Shown here one piece after another: positions 1-8,958 of a DNA stretch of 28,173 nucleotides; position 1 is the stretch's first letter, and every line of letters begins with the position of its first letter. The notes beneath the pieces are model-generated. The model saw nothing but the letters and a program-made list of their open reading frames with translations. It did no database searches and was not told the DNA's origin. The position numbers and the translations under genes were made by a program. The DNA is from Brevundimonas sp. UBA7635 (GTDB lineage Bacteria; Pseudomonadota; Alphaproteobacteria; Caulobacterales; Caulobacteraceae). The stretch is taken from contig DLIT01000081.1 of NCBI GenBank assembly GCA_002483865.1, forward strand, positions 18,130 through 46,302. Reading direction: 5' to 3'.

Positions 1-182
1 GCTATATGAGCCTGGGCAATCGCATAGGGGGCGTTCTTCAGCACATTGCCGCCCGTGCCCAGGCTGACATTGGCGCTGGCCACCAGGCCAAAGCTCAGCA
101 GGAAGAAAAGGATTGAGATGACCCAGAAGGCCGGTTGTCGGAGCTGGTAGCGCAGCTCGAACGCAGCGACTTTTGCAAACAT
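1..182 (-). CDS. ABC-2 type transporter permease, N-terminal fragment
   Basis: This CDS runs off the left edge, so only its first 60 codons are visible. Translation from the ATG at 182 begins MFAKVAAFELRYQLRQPAFW and continues into a hydrophobic stretch (about residues 20-38), typical of the first membrane segment of an ABC-2 permease. It starts 10 nt after the stop of the ATPase gene on the same strand, so the two almost certainly form one transcription unit and one inner-membrane exporter. The 'LRYQLRQPAFW' beginning resembles large permeases that carry a C-terminal M1 aminopeptidase domain, but that part would lie outside the window. The substrate cannot be told. Confidence 0.75.
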   Translation of the reverse strand, partial: MFAKVAAFELRYQLRQPAFWVISILFFLLSFGLVASANVSLGTGGNVLKNAPYAIAQAHI

Positions 183-192
183 CGACGCGGCC

Positions 193-1080
193 TCAGGCGG
201 CTGCGGCCGGACGGCGCGAAGCCGCCAGGGTCGAGAAGTAGACGTCCTCCAGACCGCCGGAGGTCGGCTCAAAGCCCTCACCCGGCTGCTGGTCGGACAG
301 GACATGGATCACGGTGCGACCGGCGAACAGGCGCGTCGAGATGACCTCGTGACGGACGCGGGCGACCTCCAGGTCCTCCTTATCGATGGTCTTCTTCCAG
401 ACACGGCCCGACATCTGCTTCATCAGGTCCAGCGGGGCCCCTTCCAGCTGGATGCGGCCATTGGCCAGAACCGCCATGCGCGGGCACAGGTCGGCCACGT
501 CCTCGACGATGTGGGTCGACAGGATGACCACGACGTTCTCGCCGATCTCGGCCAGCAGGTTCAGGAAGCGGTTGCGCTCCTCGGGGTCCAGGCCTGCCGT
601 GGGCTCATCGACGATGATCAGGCGCGGATTGCCGATCAGGGCCTGGGCGATGCCGAACCTCTGGCGCATCCCGCCCGAGAAGCCGGCGATGGCCTTCTTG
701 CGCACGTTCCACAGGTTGACCTGGTTCAGCAGGGTCTCGACCGTTTCCTTGCGCTCTTTGCGGTCAGCAATGCCTTTCAGCACCGCCATGTGGTCGAGCA
801 TGTCATAGGCTGAGACGCGTGGATAAACGCCAAAGTCCTGGGGCAGGTAGCCCAGGGTGCGACGCAGCTGTTCGGGCTGGCGGGTCACGTCGATGTCGTC
901 AAACTGGATCTCGCCCGAGGTCGGGGTCTGCAGGGTGGCGATGGTCCGCATCAGGCTGGACTTGCCCGCGCCATTCGGCCCCAACAGGCCATACATGCCC
1001 TTCGGAATGGTCAGGTTGACGTCGTCCAGGGCGCGCGTGCCATTGGCATAGACGTGAACGAGATTCTTGATGACCAGCAT
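193..1080 (-). CDS. ABC transporter ATP-binding protein
   Basis: A 295-residue nucleotide-binding subunit that would power an ABC-2 exporter at the inner membrane. From the ATG at 1080: Walker A GPNGAGKS at residues 34-41, Q-loop Gln81, signature SGGMR at about 135-139, Walker B LIIVDEPTAGLD at about 154-165, and switch His190. The roughly 85 residues after the core domain are an accessory tail common in ABC-2 exporter ATPases. The frame is open a further 19 codons upstream, but the ATG at 1080 has a GGGGG-type ribosome site just before it and begins the conserved first beta strand (MLVIKNLVHVY), so it is preferred. The next gene on the strand is the permease fragment. Confidence 0.93.
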   Translation of the reverse strand: MLVIKNLVHVYANGTRALDDVNLTIPKGMYGLLGPNGAGKSSLMRTIATLQTPTSGEIQFDDIDVTRQPEQLRRTLGYLPQDFGVYPRVSAYDMLDHMAVLKGIADRKERKETVETLLNQVNLWNVRKKAIAGFSGGMRQRFGIAQALIGNPRLIIVDEPTAGLDPEERNRFLNLLAEIGENVVVILSTHIVEDVADLCPRMAVLANGRIQLEGAPLDLMKQMSGRVWKKTIDKEDLEVARVRHEVISTRLFAGRTVIHVLSDQQPGEGFEPTSGGLEDVYFSTLAASRRPAAAA

Positions 1081-1280
1081 GGAGGCCCCCTGAGCATAGT
1101 TTCGGCACAGGGTTGCTGCTGACAGTTCAGATCGCAAGTTAAGCTTAGGTCATGTAGGTCAAAGGGCGAAACAAGGACCAGCCTGGCCGTAACGGGTGGA
1201 CAGGAGCCTGAGCCTTGGCAAGATGGCATCTTCATTAGCCGTGACGCTTCCCCGCTTCGAAGCCCAGCGACAGGTAGGCC

Positions 1281-4067
1281 ATGTCCCTTCGTATCCGCTC
1301 TTCCTCGCGTCCTGTCCGTTCCATCCTGTGCGTAACGGCCAGTCTTGTGGCCCTGCTCGCGGCGGCCCCCACCCTGGCCACAGCCCAAAGCCCTGCGGCA
1401 CCGACTGCAGTCGCTACAGCCCCCGAGGCGGCCGCCATCACCTCTCCGCTCGAAGCCTTTGGCCACGAGATCGGGGCTGACTATCACCTGGTGAACTACA
1501 CCCAGCTGGAAGCCTGGCTGAAGACCGTGGCCGGCCAATCAGACCGGATGAAGCTGATCGAGATCGGTCGCTCGTCCGAGGGCCGCACCCAATACCTGGC
1601 GATTGTCTCAACGCCGCAGAACCTGGCCAATCTGGACCGCTACAAGCAGATTGCCGAACGTCTGGCCAAGGCCGAGGGCGTCAGCGAGGCCGAGGCCCGC
1701 GTCCTGGCAGCCGAGGGCAAGGCCGTGGTCTGGATCGACGGCGGCCTGCACTCCACCGAGACCGTCCCGCCTCAGGCCCTGATCGCCGCCATCCACGAAT
1801 GGCTGACGGCGGGCGACGAGGAAGCCCTGCGGGTCCTGGATGACACCATCATCCTGTTTGCGCCCCTGAACCCGGACGGCATGGAGCTGGTGTCCAACTG
1901 GTATATGCGCCACGAAGACCCGCTGAAGCGCGAGTTCAACTCAATTCCTGTGCTTTATCAGAAGTATGTCGGACACGACAACAACCGCGACTACTACCTC
2001 TCGGCCATGGCCGAGACGACCAATGTGAACCGCCAGTTCTTCCGCGAGTGGTTCCCCCAGATCATCTACAATCACCACCAGACGGCCCCCGCCGGGACGG
2101 TGGTGTTCATGCCGCCCTTCCGTGACCCGTTTAACTACAACTATGACCCGCTGGTCATGAGCACCCTGTCCGAGGTCGGCGCGGCCATGCACAGCCGCCT
2201 GATCGAGGAAGGCAAGCCCGGCTCGACCATGCGCAGCGGGGCCAGTTATTCGACCTGGAACAACGGGATGGAGCGCTCCATCACCTATTTCCATAATGCC
2301 GTCGGCCTCCTGACCGAGATCACCGGCCACCCGACCCCCACCCAGATCAGCCTGATCCCGCAGCAGCAGTTGCCGCGCAACGACCTGCCCATGCCAGTCG
2401 CGCCCCAGACCTGGCATTTCAGCCAGTCGATCGACTATTCCCAGTCCATCAATCGCGCCGTCCTGAACTACGCCAGCCGCAACAAGGACCGGCTGCTGTT
2501 CAACATCTGGCGCATGGGCCAGAACGCCATCGACAAGGGCAATACCGACACCTGGCGCATTACCCCGTCGCGCATCGACGCTCTCAATGCCGTAGCCGAG
2601 CAGGCCAGCCCGCGCCGCGGCGTGGATCCGGCCCTCTATGACCAGGTCCTGCGCGATCCGGCTCAGCGTGACCCGCGGGGCTACATCATTCCAGCCGACC
2701 AGGCGGACCTGCCAACCGCCGTGGCCTTCCTCAACAGCCTGATCAAGACCGGCGTGGATGTGGATCGCGCCACCCGTCCCTTTACCGTGGCGGGCAAGTC
2801 CTATCCGGCAGGCTCGTTCGTCGTGAAAACCGCCCAGGCCTATCGCCCCCACGTCCTGGACATGTTCGAGCCCCAGGACCACCCGCACGACCTGCAATAT
2901 CCGGGCGGCCCGCCCGCCCTGCCCTATGACGCGACCGGCTATACCCTGGCCCTGCAGATGGGGATCCAGTTCGACCGCATCCTGGACGGCTTCGAGGCTC
3001 CCACCGAGCGGGTCGCCGATGTTATGGCACCGCCGCCCGGCCGGATCGAGGGCACGGGCGGGGCAGGCTGGCTGATCGACCATGCCCCGATCAACGGCTT
3101 CATCCTGTCCAACCGCCTGCTGGCGGCGGGCCTTCCGGTCTTCTGGCAGGAGGCTGAACCCCGCGCTGGCCGCCCCCGCCTGTCCCCCGGTGCCCTGTGG
3201 GTGCCCGCCAGCGACCAAGCCCGGGGCATCCTCGCCCAGGCCGTGGCCGAGCTCGGCCTGACCGCCCATGCCGTGGCCCGCGCCCCTGGTGGCGAGCAGA
3301 TCGCCCTCAAGCCCGTCCGCATCGGCCTGGTTGACCGCTATGGCGGCTCCATGGCCTCGGGCTGGACCCGCTGGCTGCTGGAACAGTTCGAATATCCGTT
3401 CCAGGTCATCTATCCCCAGCGCCTGGACGCTGGTGACCTGGCGCGCGACTTTGATGTCCTGGTCTTTGCTTCGGACATGATCCCCGAGAATCTGGCGGCG
3501 TCCGCCCAGCGCCCCCAACCCTCGCCCGAAGATATCCCGGCCGACTATCACGCCATGCTGGGCCACATCACCACCGAGACAACCCTGCCCCAGATCGACG
3601 CCTTCGTGCGTGGTGGCGGTAGTATTGTAACCATCGGCTCTGCCCACCGCCTCGCCTCAGCCTTGGGTGCGCCGCTCGACAACGTCCTGGTGCAGGCGGA
3701 CGGCAAAGCCCTGCCCGGCACGGACTTCTTCATCCCCGGCGCGGTCGTGCAGGTCAAAACCGACGCAAGCCAGCCCCTGGCCTTTGGCACCACATCGCCT
3801 CTCAATGTCTTCTTTAACCGCAATGCAGCCTTCCGGGCCGAGGGTAGCAACGCGATTGTGCGCTATCCTGACGAGGTCAAGGTGGCCAGCGGCTGGGCCA
3901 TCGGTCAGGACCGCCTCGCCGGAACCCAGGCGGTTCTTGATATTCCCCATGGCGAAGGACGGCTCATCGTCCTTGGGCCTGACGTGGTCAACCGCGCCCA
4001 GGCCAGGGCCTCGACCCGGCTGCTGTTCAACGCACTCTTTTATGGACCTGCCGTCAGCGCAGAATGA
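1281..4067 (+). CDS. Secreted M14-family zinc metallopeptidase (carboxypeptidase-like)
   Basis: A 928-residue exported protein. The N-terminus has a basic start, a hydrophobic run (about residues 15-30) and a likely signal cleavage site near ATAQ (34-36). The M14 catalytic domain follows. Zinc ligands are His157 and Glu160 (HSTE) with a third His at 265/266 (NHH). NNRDY (about 234-238) resembles the substrate-binding Asn-Arg pair, and Glu344 in the LLTEITGHP segment is the likely general base. The long C-terminal part (about 400-928) has no motif I can name; comparable large proteins occur in Caulobacterales and Sphingomonadales. An AGGTAGG ribosome site precedes the ATG. The gene is divergent from the ABC pair and convergent with the Crp-like gene. 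The actual peptide substrate is unknown. Confidence 0.9.
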   Translation: MSLRIRSSSRPVRSILCVTASLVALLAAAPTLATAQSPAAPTAVATAPEAAAITSPLEAFGHEIGADYHLVNYTQLEAWLKTVAGQSDRMKLIEIGRSSEGRTQYLAIVSTPQNLANLDRYKQIAERLAKAEGVSEAEARVLAAEGKAVVWIDGGLHSTETVPPQALIAAIHEWLTAGDEEALRVLDDTIILFAPLNPDGMELVSNWYMRHEDPLKREFNSIPVLYQKYVGHDNNRDYYLSAMAETTNVNRQFFREWFPQIIYNHHQTAPAGTVVFMPPFRDPFNYNYDPLVMSTLSEVGAAMHSRLIEEGKPGSTMRSGASYSTWNNGMERSITYFHNAVGLLTEITGHPTPTQISLIPQQQLPRNDLPMPVAPQTWHFSQSIDYSQSINRAVLNYASRNKDRLLFNIWRMGQNAIDKGNTDTWRITPSRIDALNAVAEQASPRRGVDPALYDQVLRDPAQRDPRGYIIPADQADLPTAVAFLNSLIKTGVDVDRATRPFTVAGKSYPAGSFVVKTAQAYRPHVLDMFEPQDHPHDLQYPGGPPALPYDATGYTLALQMGIQFDRILDGFEAPTERVADVMAPPPGRIEGTGGAGWLIDHAPINGFILSNRLLAAGLPVFWQEAEPRAGRPRLSPGALWVPASDQARGILAQAVAELGLTAHAVARAPGGEQIALKPVRIGLVDRYGGSMASGWTRWLLEQFEYPFQVIYPQRLDAGDLARDFDVLVFASDMIPENLAASAQRPQPSPEDIPADYHAMLGHITTETTLPQIDAFVRGGGSIVTIGSAHRLASALGAPLDNVLVQADGKALPGTDFFIPGAVVQVKTDASQPLAFGTTSPLNVFFNRNAAFRAEGSNAIVRYPDEVKVASGWAIGQDRLAGTQAVLDIPHGEGRLIVLGPDVVNRAQARASTRLLFNALFYGPAVSAE

Positions 4068-4081
4068 CAGGCCCGATCTGT

Positions 4082-4106
4082 CCTGCCCGACCCCTCAACG
4101 GGCAGG
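4082..4106. terminator. Possible bidirectional hairpin between convergent genes
   Basis: A perfect 8-bp inverted repeat (CCTGCCCG / CGGGCAGG) with a 9-nt loop lies between the stop of the M14 peptidase and the stop of the Crp-like gene, which face each other. There is no T-run on either side, so termination is only suggested by position. Confidence 0.35.
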
Positions 4107-4113
4107 CCCCGCT

Positions 4114-4869
4114 TCAGCGCGGCTCCGGTCGCCTCCGAACCGGCCGACGGCGAAGGCGGCGCTCGACAGCGCCGTCTCGCAGATAGTCATCGCAGCCGCA
4201 ACTCACACCGGCCAGCCGTTCCAGATCCGGCACACAATGGCCGCCCGGTGCCCGTCGCAGGGCCTGATGCTCGATCAACACCCCACAGGCCTGGTCCATC
4301 TCCTCACCGGACAGATGCAGAAGTAGGGCAAACCGGCCTTTGTCGAGCGCCCTACCCTCCTCATAGCCGCCCGTGCGGGCCAGAAGAAGAATCCACTTGG
4401 CCAGACGCTCAGCGGGGGCGTGTTGTTGCTGGCAGGCAGCCTCGCAGCCGAGGATTCGCGCCCGCGAGGCTGTATGGGCTGCCAGGAATCTCCGGCTCCA
4501 GGCCGTGCCGAGCAGATCCTGGACGGCTTGGATCGGTGCGGCATATCCCTGACAATCCATGAGGGCGCGGGCGGTCTGGTCAGCCTGGCTCTTGACCGCC
4601 TTCTCCCATCCCAGAACGGTGCCGGGACCGACAACGCCGATGCAGGCTTGAGATGCCTTGCCAAACAGACCGATCGTCCCTCGCACCAGAAAATATAGGG
4701 ATCGCTCTGGCAGGGCTTCATCGGTCTCCAGCGCATGCCAGCGCGCCGTCGCACTCAGGGCCGAGCGCACCGCCGACGGCATGACCTCAAAGACCGGATG
4801 GTCCAAAAGCGCCGAGGTCCCATGCGGAACCAGACCGAGGTCGGCCTCGGGATCGGAGGATACAGCCAT
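4114..4869 (-). CDS. Crp/Fnr-family-like transcriptional regulator
   Basis: A 251-residue protein with the layout of a Crp/Fnr regulator. An N-terminal beta-barrel-like region includes YFLVRGTIGLFGK (around residues 59-71) and GPGTVLGWEKA. A central helical stretch follows, then a C-terminal winged-helix-like segment containing LLLHLSGEEMDQACGVLIEH, which would be the recognition helices. No Fnr-type cysteine cluster for an iron-sulfur centre is seen near the N-terminus. The tail is very Arg-rich (RRLRRRPVRRRPEPR). It is separated by 194 nt from the upstream MFS gene and ends against the M14 peptidase. The family call rests on fold-like features rather than strong motifs. Ligand and targets are unknown. 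Confidence 0.65.
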   Translation of the reverse strand: MAVSSDPEADLGLVPHGTSALLDHPVFEVMPSAVRSALSATARWHALETDEALPERSLYFLVRGTIGLFGKASQACIGVVGPGTVLGWEKAVKSQADQTARALMDCQGYAAPIQAVQDLLGTAWSRRFLAAHTASRARILGCEAACQQQHAPAERLAKWILLLARTGGYEEGRALDKGRFALLLHLSGEEMDQACGVLIEHQALRRAPGGHCVPDLERLAGVSCGCDDYLRDGAVERRLRRRPVRRRPEPR

Positions 4870-5063
4870 AACCTGTCCATCTTCGACGGTCCCGGGCGCA
4901 CGAAAGCGCCCTCCGCTTCCGATTTAAGTGCCCGGTTTGGCAAGGGTTCCGTAATCCATGACAGAATGAGGCAGAAAATGGGCAAAAACCCGAGCGGAGG
5001 AGGCTGCCCAGCAGACAGCTGGAAAGCTCTGCGGATCTGGGCGAAACGTGACCGATCTCTATT

Positions 5064-6326
5064 TCACGTCGTTGAAAGAGCTGCTCCGCGCCGTCGATCG
5101 CCATAGGGCCTTAGAAGGAGGACCAGGGCGATTGCGCCGACACAGATCGGGCCGCCCAGTGCCAAGATCGCTGCATAGGAACCGGTATGATCAAAGACCA
5201 GACCAAACACCAGTGGTGCCAGTCCCATAGCGACCATGATGGCCGAGAACATAACGGAGAATATCTGCGAAAAAGCCGCCAGGCCGAAGTAGCGGCTGAT
5301 CAGATAGGCCAGCATATCGACCTCGGCACCCAAGCTCCCCCCAAGCAGGATAGCGGCACCTATGAAGGCCCAATAGGGCAGCGGGAAGTTGAGGGAGAAC
5401 AGCCCGACCGCCGAGAGCGAGAAGAAAAGTAGCGCAATCTTCCGGGCGTCGAACTTGTCGAGCAGAAAACCGATGAGCAACCTTCCGCCGAAGGCCGCCA
5501 GACCGAACAGCGAGGCGATCGATGCGGCGGCCGTTTCGGTCAGCCCCCGCGACATCATCAAGGGCACAAGGTGCGGCATCAGGCCATAAAGTGCGAAGGC
5601 GAGGCCGACGAAGACGCTGCCAAGCACCCAGAAGTCGCGCGTACGCATAGCCTCGCCTAAACTCATGCCGCCCGCCGGTGCCGGGGTAGCAACCGTGGCC
5701 TCGGCACCGTCAGCCTTCAAGCCGACTTCTTCTGGCGTCTCCTTGAGCAGCACGTAAACAAGCGGCAAGGTCACCAGCAGCAGGATACAACCCAGGCCGA
5801 TGTAGTTGCCACGCCATCCGAACTCCGACACCAGCACCGCCGACAAGGTGGGTACATAGGCAAACCCCAACCCCGTTCCGCTGCCCGCAATACCGATAGC
5901 CAGGCCCCTCCGCTTGTCGAACCAAGAGGACAATATCCGCATATAGGCGACACTATTGGTGCCGACTGCCAGAGTTCCCATGACGAGATAGAGGGTCAGG
6001 AACTGCCAATAGGTTTGGATCAGCGGTGCCAGCAGAAACGCAACGCCCAGGATAACCAACGAAGGCACGAGGACCTTGCGCGGACCCCAGCGATCGACGA
6101 GACGGCCTGCAATGGGCATGCAGGCCGCCGTTGACAACATCATCAGCGACACGGCCCCACTGATTTGAGAGAGTGTCCAGCCGAACTCCTGGGCCAGTGG
6201 GCCGCTGACCAGGCCCATGGACGCCAATCCAAAGGCGGCGGGACCGGTCGATATGCCAAACAGGGCGACCACCACCACCAGCCAGCCTCGGGTGAAGGGA
6301 CGCGACGAAAGCGTGGAGGTGGTCAT
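5064..6326 (-). CDS. MFS transporter (monocarboxylate/oxalate-formate-antiporter-like)
   Basis: A 420-residue inner-membrane carrier with about 12 hydrophobic segments. The MFS loop 2-3 signature appears as GRLVDRWGPRKV (about residues 74-85), and a partial repeat, GRLLIGFLLDKFDARK, sits at the matching place in the second half. The SSWFDKRRGLAIGIAGSGTGLG segment is typical of the MCT/OFA-like branch that moves monocarboxylates and aromatic acids. It lies 82 nt downstream of the TonB-dependent receptor on the same strand, so the two may form one unit: outer-membrane uptake followed by inner-membrane import. The substrate is inferred to be an organic acid related to the catabolic cluster; the sequence does not specify which. 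Confidence 0.85.
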   Translation of the reverse strand: MTTSTLSSRPFTRGWLVVVVALFGISTGPAAFGLASMGLVSGPLAQEFGWTLSQISGAVSLMMLSTAACMPIAGRLVDRWGPRKVLVPSLVILGVAFLLAPLIQTYWQFLTLYLVMGTLAVGTNSVAYMRILSSWFDKRRGLAIGIAGSGTGLGFAYVPTLSAVLVSEFGWRGNYIGLGCILLLVTLPLVYVLLKETPEEVGLKADGAEATVATPAPAGGMSLGEAMRTRDFWVLGSVFVGLAFALYGLMPHLVPLMMSRGLTETAAASIASLFGLAAFGGRLLIGFLLDKFDARKIALLFFSLSAVGLFSLNFPLPYWAFIGAAILLGGSLGAEVDMLAYLISRYFGLAAFSQIFSVMFSAIMVAMGLAPLVFGLVFDHTGSYAAILALGGPICVGAIALVLLLRPYGDRRRGAALSTT

Positions 6327-6408
6327 GTGATAAAGCCTGAGCCCAAAGAACAGATAATCACAGGATCGGGGAACCGCATAGCCGCCGTCCCCGATCCCAT
6401 CGGCGCGT

Positions 6409-8646
6409 TTAGAATTCTCGGCTCAAGCGCACACCGACCGTCCGAGGACGTGTCGTGTAGACACGGAAACCATCCCCGGTGACCCGCAGACCGATTTCCG
6501 GCACCGCGTCCGCGACGTTGTCCACAAAGACACCACTGGTCCATCCTCTGTAGGTAACCCCACCCGACAAGTTCAGCAGGAAGTAATCGTCCAGCCGCGC
6601 CATGTTGGGATCCTGGCCGTTGAAACTGGTGTAGGAGGAGCCCCGATAGTTGAAGTTGGCACCAATGCGCCACGTCGCGTCCGATCCCAACGGTGCCTCA
6701 TAGGAGATTTGCCCGGCGTAAGAGATTTTTGGCGAATAGGGGATCCTGTCGCCTTTCTCACCCGCCGTTTCCGCAGTGCTCGGCAGGTCTGCGGTCAGGC
6801 GCGCATTGGTGTAGGTCGCGCCCAGGTTGATGAAGAGACCTTCGAATGGACGTGCCGTGATCTGGGCTTCGACGCCATCAACTGCGCTCTTGCCCGCATT
6901 GGCGATGAAGACGAATGTTCCGCCGGGATCAGTGACCGACACCTGCTGGTTGGACCAGTCGATGTGATAAGCCGCCATTTCGACATAGTAACGTCGATCA
7001 GCCAAGTAGGATTTCACGCCGATTTCATAGTTCCACAGGTCGTCAGACGTATAGGCCGCCGGGACGGTTACGCCGTATTGCGCCGCCCCTTCCGCATCAT
7101 TGACGCCGCCTGGACGGAAGCCGGAAGCGATCCGGGCATAGGCTGTTGTGTCTGGCGTCATGGCGTAGGACATGGCGAAGTTGTAGCTGATGTTGTCTTC
7201 GCGACTTGCCTGATCCAGCGAGATCCGATCGACGGTCTGCACCGGCGAGGTCGGGAATCTGAGCGCTTGAGATACCGATTTGAACTCGTCGATTTCCGCG
7301 TTGTAATAGCGGATGCCGCCAGTGACGTTGAGCTTGTCCGTAACCTCATAGACCAGCTCCGTGAACAAGGCGTACTGATCCACTGTCGACACCGTCCGGG
7401 CGGAGTTGATGTCAGAGGTAGCGAAGCCGTTCGAACGACAGTCCATCACGGTAATGCATGGAGGAAGGCCGGTGTCAGGATCGGCCAGGACGGCCATCGA
7501 ATAGGTATCCGACTCCTGCTTGCTGTAGAAACCGCCGATCACATACTGCAGCGGCCCGTCCAGATCAGAGGCATACCGAAGTTCCGTAGACAGATTGCTG
7601 AGTTCCTGGCCCTGGCTGTAGGCGAGAACGCCCGGAATGCCGAAACGGCGCGCCGTGGGCGTGCTGTCCCGCAGGAACGCCATGTCGCGTTTCAGCAGTG
7701 AAGCAGAGGCAGTCAGTGTGCCGTGACTTAGAAAAATGTCTGCCACGGCGCTGTAGATGTCTGTGGTGTCCTCGAAATTCTCCTGGGTCGGGACCGAGGT
7801 CCTGTACGGGCCCAGATCCTTTTCGAAATATTGGGATCCGTCCGCCTCCTGCGTCTGGCGCAACAGAGTGCCGGTCAGGGTGATGTAATCATTAGGTCGG
7901 GCCAAGGCCATGATACGGCCGCCCGTAACACGTTGATCATTGACGTTCTCGGCCTCCAGCGACCCGACGCGATCGATGTAGCCGCCGCCGCTATCCGCCC
8001 AGCCAACCGCCCGGATCGCCAGTTTATCCTGGACCAGCGGCAGGTTCAGATAACCCTCGCCCTGATAAAAAGGATTCCCGTCGGAAACGGCCGCGCCCGA
8101 GGCGGTGACACCGGCTGCGAAACCGGATGGATCCGGCTTGTTGGTGACGATCCGCATCGTGCCGGACATCGAGCTGGCACCGAACAGCGTCCCCTGCGGT
8201 CCCTTCAGAATTTCGACACGCGCGATGTCATGAAGCTGGATATTAGGCTGATTGTCGCTCCCGCCGTCGAGACCGATGCCGGTCATGACGGTTTCATCAA
8301 AGTACAGTCCCACCGTTGGTTTTCCCGACGATGATACCCCCCGGATAATGATCTGGTTATCGCCGATGCCGCGGTTGTTCGTCTGGACAGACGGATTCAA
8401 ACGGGTGACAGCATCCATGCTGAACGCCTGGGTTTCCGAAATCGCAGCCCCGGTCAGCGCCACGACGGCCACAGGCGTGTCCTTGGTGGCGGCTTCGCGT
8501 CGTGTCGCAGTCACGACAATATCGCTCACCTGAGCGGCACGTTGACCTTCGGCCTCTTCTGATTGGGCCATGGCCGCGCTCGACCATGCCGACATGGCTG
8601 CGACCGAGCATGCGGTCATGAGCATGAGCTTATGAGTCTTTTCCAC
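6409..8646 (-). CDS. TonB-dependent outer-membrane receptor
   Basis: A 745-residue receptor for energised uptake across the outer membrane. I place the start at the GTG at 8646: it has an AGAGGG ribosome site about 9 nt upstream and is followed at once by a signal peptide (KLMLMTACSVAAMSA...AMAQ). The frame stays open 69 codons further upstream, but that part does not look like protein. After the signal comes a TonB-box/plug start (SDIVVTATRREAATKDTPVAV), plug motifs such as VEILKGPQGTLFGASSMSG, and a long beta-barrel ending in an aromatic residue (VGVRLSREF). This matches the large TonB-receptor group that alphaproteobacteria use for aromatic and plant compounds as well as iron. The ligand is unknown. 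It is divergent from the IclR regulator. Confidence 0.92.
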   Translation of the reverse strand: MEKTHKLMLMTACSVAAMSAWSSAAMAQSEEAEGQRAAQVSDIVVTATRREAATKDTPVAVVALTGAAISETQAFSMDAVTRLNPSVQTNNRGIGDNQIIIRGVSSSGKPTVGLYFDETVMTGIGLDGGSDNQPNIQLHDIARVEILKGPQGTLFGASSMSGTMRIVTNKPDPSGFAAGVTASGAAVSDGNPFYQGEGYLNLPLVQDKLAIRAVGWADSGGGYIDRVGSLEAENVNDQRVTGGRIMALARPNDYITLTGTLLRQTQEADGSQYFEKDLGPYRTSVPTQENFEDTTDIYSAVADIFLSHGTLTASASLLKRDMAFLRDSTPTARRFGIPGVLAYSQGQELSNLSTELRYASDLDGPLQYVIGGFYSKQESDTYSMAVLADPDTGLPPCITVMDCRSNGFATSDINSARTVSTVDQYALFTELVYEVTDKLNVTGGIRYYNAEIDEFKSVSQALRFPTSPVQTVDRISLDQASREDNISYNFAMSYAMTPDTTAYARIASGFRPGGVNDAEGAAQYGVTVPAAYTSDDLWNYEIGVKSYLADRRYYVEMAAYHIDWSNQQVSVTDPGGTFVFIANAGKSAVDGVEAQITARPFEGLFINLGATYTNARLTADLPSTAETAGEKGDRIPYSPKISYAGQISYEAPLGSDATWRIGANFNYRGSSYTSFNGQDPNMARLDDYFLLNLSGGVTYRGWTSGVFVDNVADAVPEIGLRVTGDGFRVYTTRPRTVGVRLSREF

Positions 8647-8793
8647 CGCTTTACCCTCTGTGCGGCGGTCGAAAACATTCCCTGATGTCGACGTCCGTCC
8701 CGCCGTTCTATGCGGCGTTGAACAGTCGTCGGCAATCGGATCCCTCTCGACCCCGTTGCTGTTGAACACGCCTTGGGCGGACCCAATGACCTG

Positions 8794-8807
8794 CTTCTCA
8801 GGAGAAG
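8794..8807. promoter_or_regulatory. Perfect palindrome CTTCTC-AG-GAGAAG, candidate operator
   Basis: A 14-bp perfect inverted repeat lies in the 312-bp divergent region between the TonB-dependent receptor and the IclR gene. Location and symmetry suggest a binding site for the IclR protein or another dimeric regulator. No promoter elements were confirmed around it. Confidence 0.35.
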
Positions 8808-8808
8808 A

Positions 8809-8836
8809 CGTGACCAGCCCAAAGGTGAAGGTCACG
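8809..8836. promoter_or_regulatory. Inverted repeat CGTGACC-N14-GGTCACG, candidate operator
   Basis: Two perfect 7-bp half sites, CGTGACC at 8809-8815 and GGTCACG at 8830-8836, are separated by 14 nt, next to the palindrome at 8794. They are in the divergent receptor/IclR intergenic region, so they are candidates for IclR binding. The function is inferred from position only. Confidence 0.35.
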
Positions 8837-8868
8837 CTCATCCTGTCGCCCACGCTGTCCCCTCGACT

Positions 8869-8879
8869 TTGTGTGACGA
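8869..8879. promoter_or_regulatory. Possible FadR-type operator TTGTGTGACGA
   Basis: It matches the FadR-subfamily consensus TNGTNNNACNA but differs in the centre (GTG, not ATG) and in one flank from the five clear copies in the catabolic core. It would place the receptor/IclR promoter region in the same regulon. A single 11-bp match like this can arise by chance. Confidence 0.3.
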
Positions 8880-8900
8880 TATGACGAATAGGAGGTAGTC

Positions 8901-8933
8901 ATGACTTTTACATTAGGGCAACATTTCCTCTAA
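8901..8933 (+). CDS. Possible 10-residue leader peptide upstream of the IclR gene
   Basis: A very short reading frame, MTFTLGQHFL, is preceded by an excellent ribosome site (AGGAGG, 5 nt before the ATG). It ends 25 nt before the GTG start of the IclR regulator. The strong ribosome site is unusual for a chance frame and could indicate a translated leader or translational coupling. No run of identical regulatory codons and no clear attenuator hairpin were seen, so a functional role is unproven. Confidence 0.25.
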   Translation: MTFTLGQHFL

Positions 8934-8958
8934 GCCGGTTCTCAAGAGGTGAGAGTTC

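Noticed and set aside
1941..3647. A 568-codon open frame antisense to the M14 peptidase
   Set aside because: It is a shadow of high-GC codon use on the other strand. It is rich in Gly/Arg/His/Asp without a fold or motif, while the sense frame has clear M14 motifs.
8647..8853. 69-codon N-terminal extension of the TonB-dependent receptor
   Set aside because: It precedes the signal peptide, has a non-protein-like composition and covers candidate regulatory repeats; the GTG at 8646 with AGAGGG fits export.
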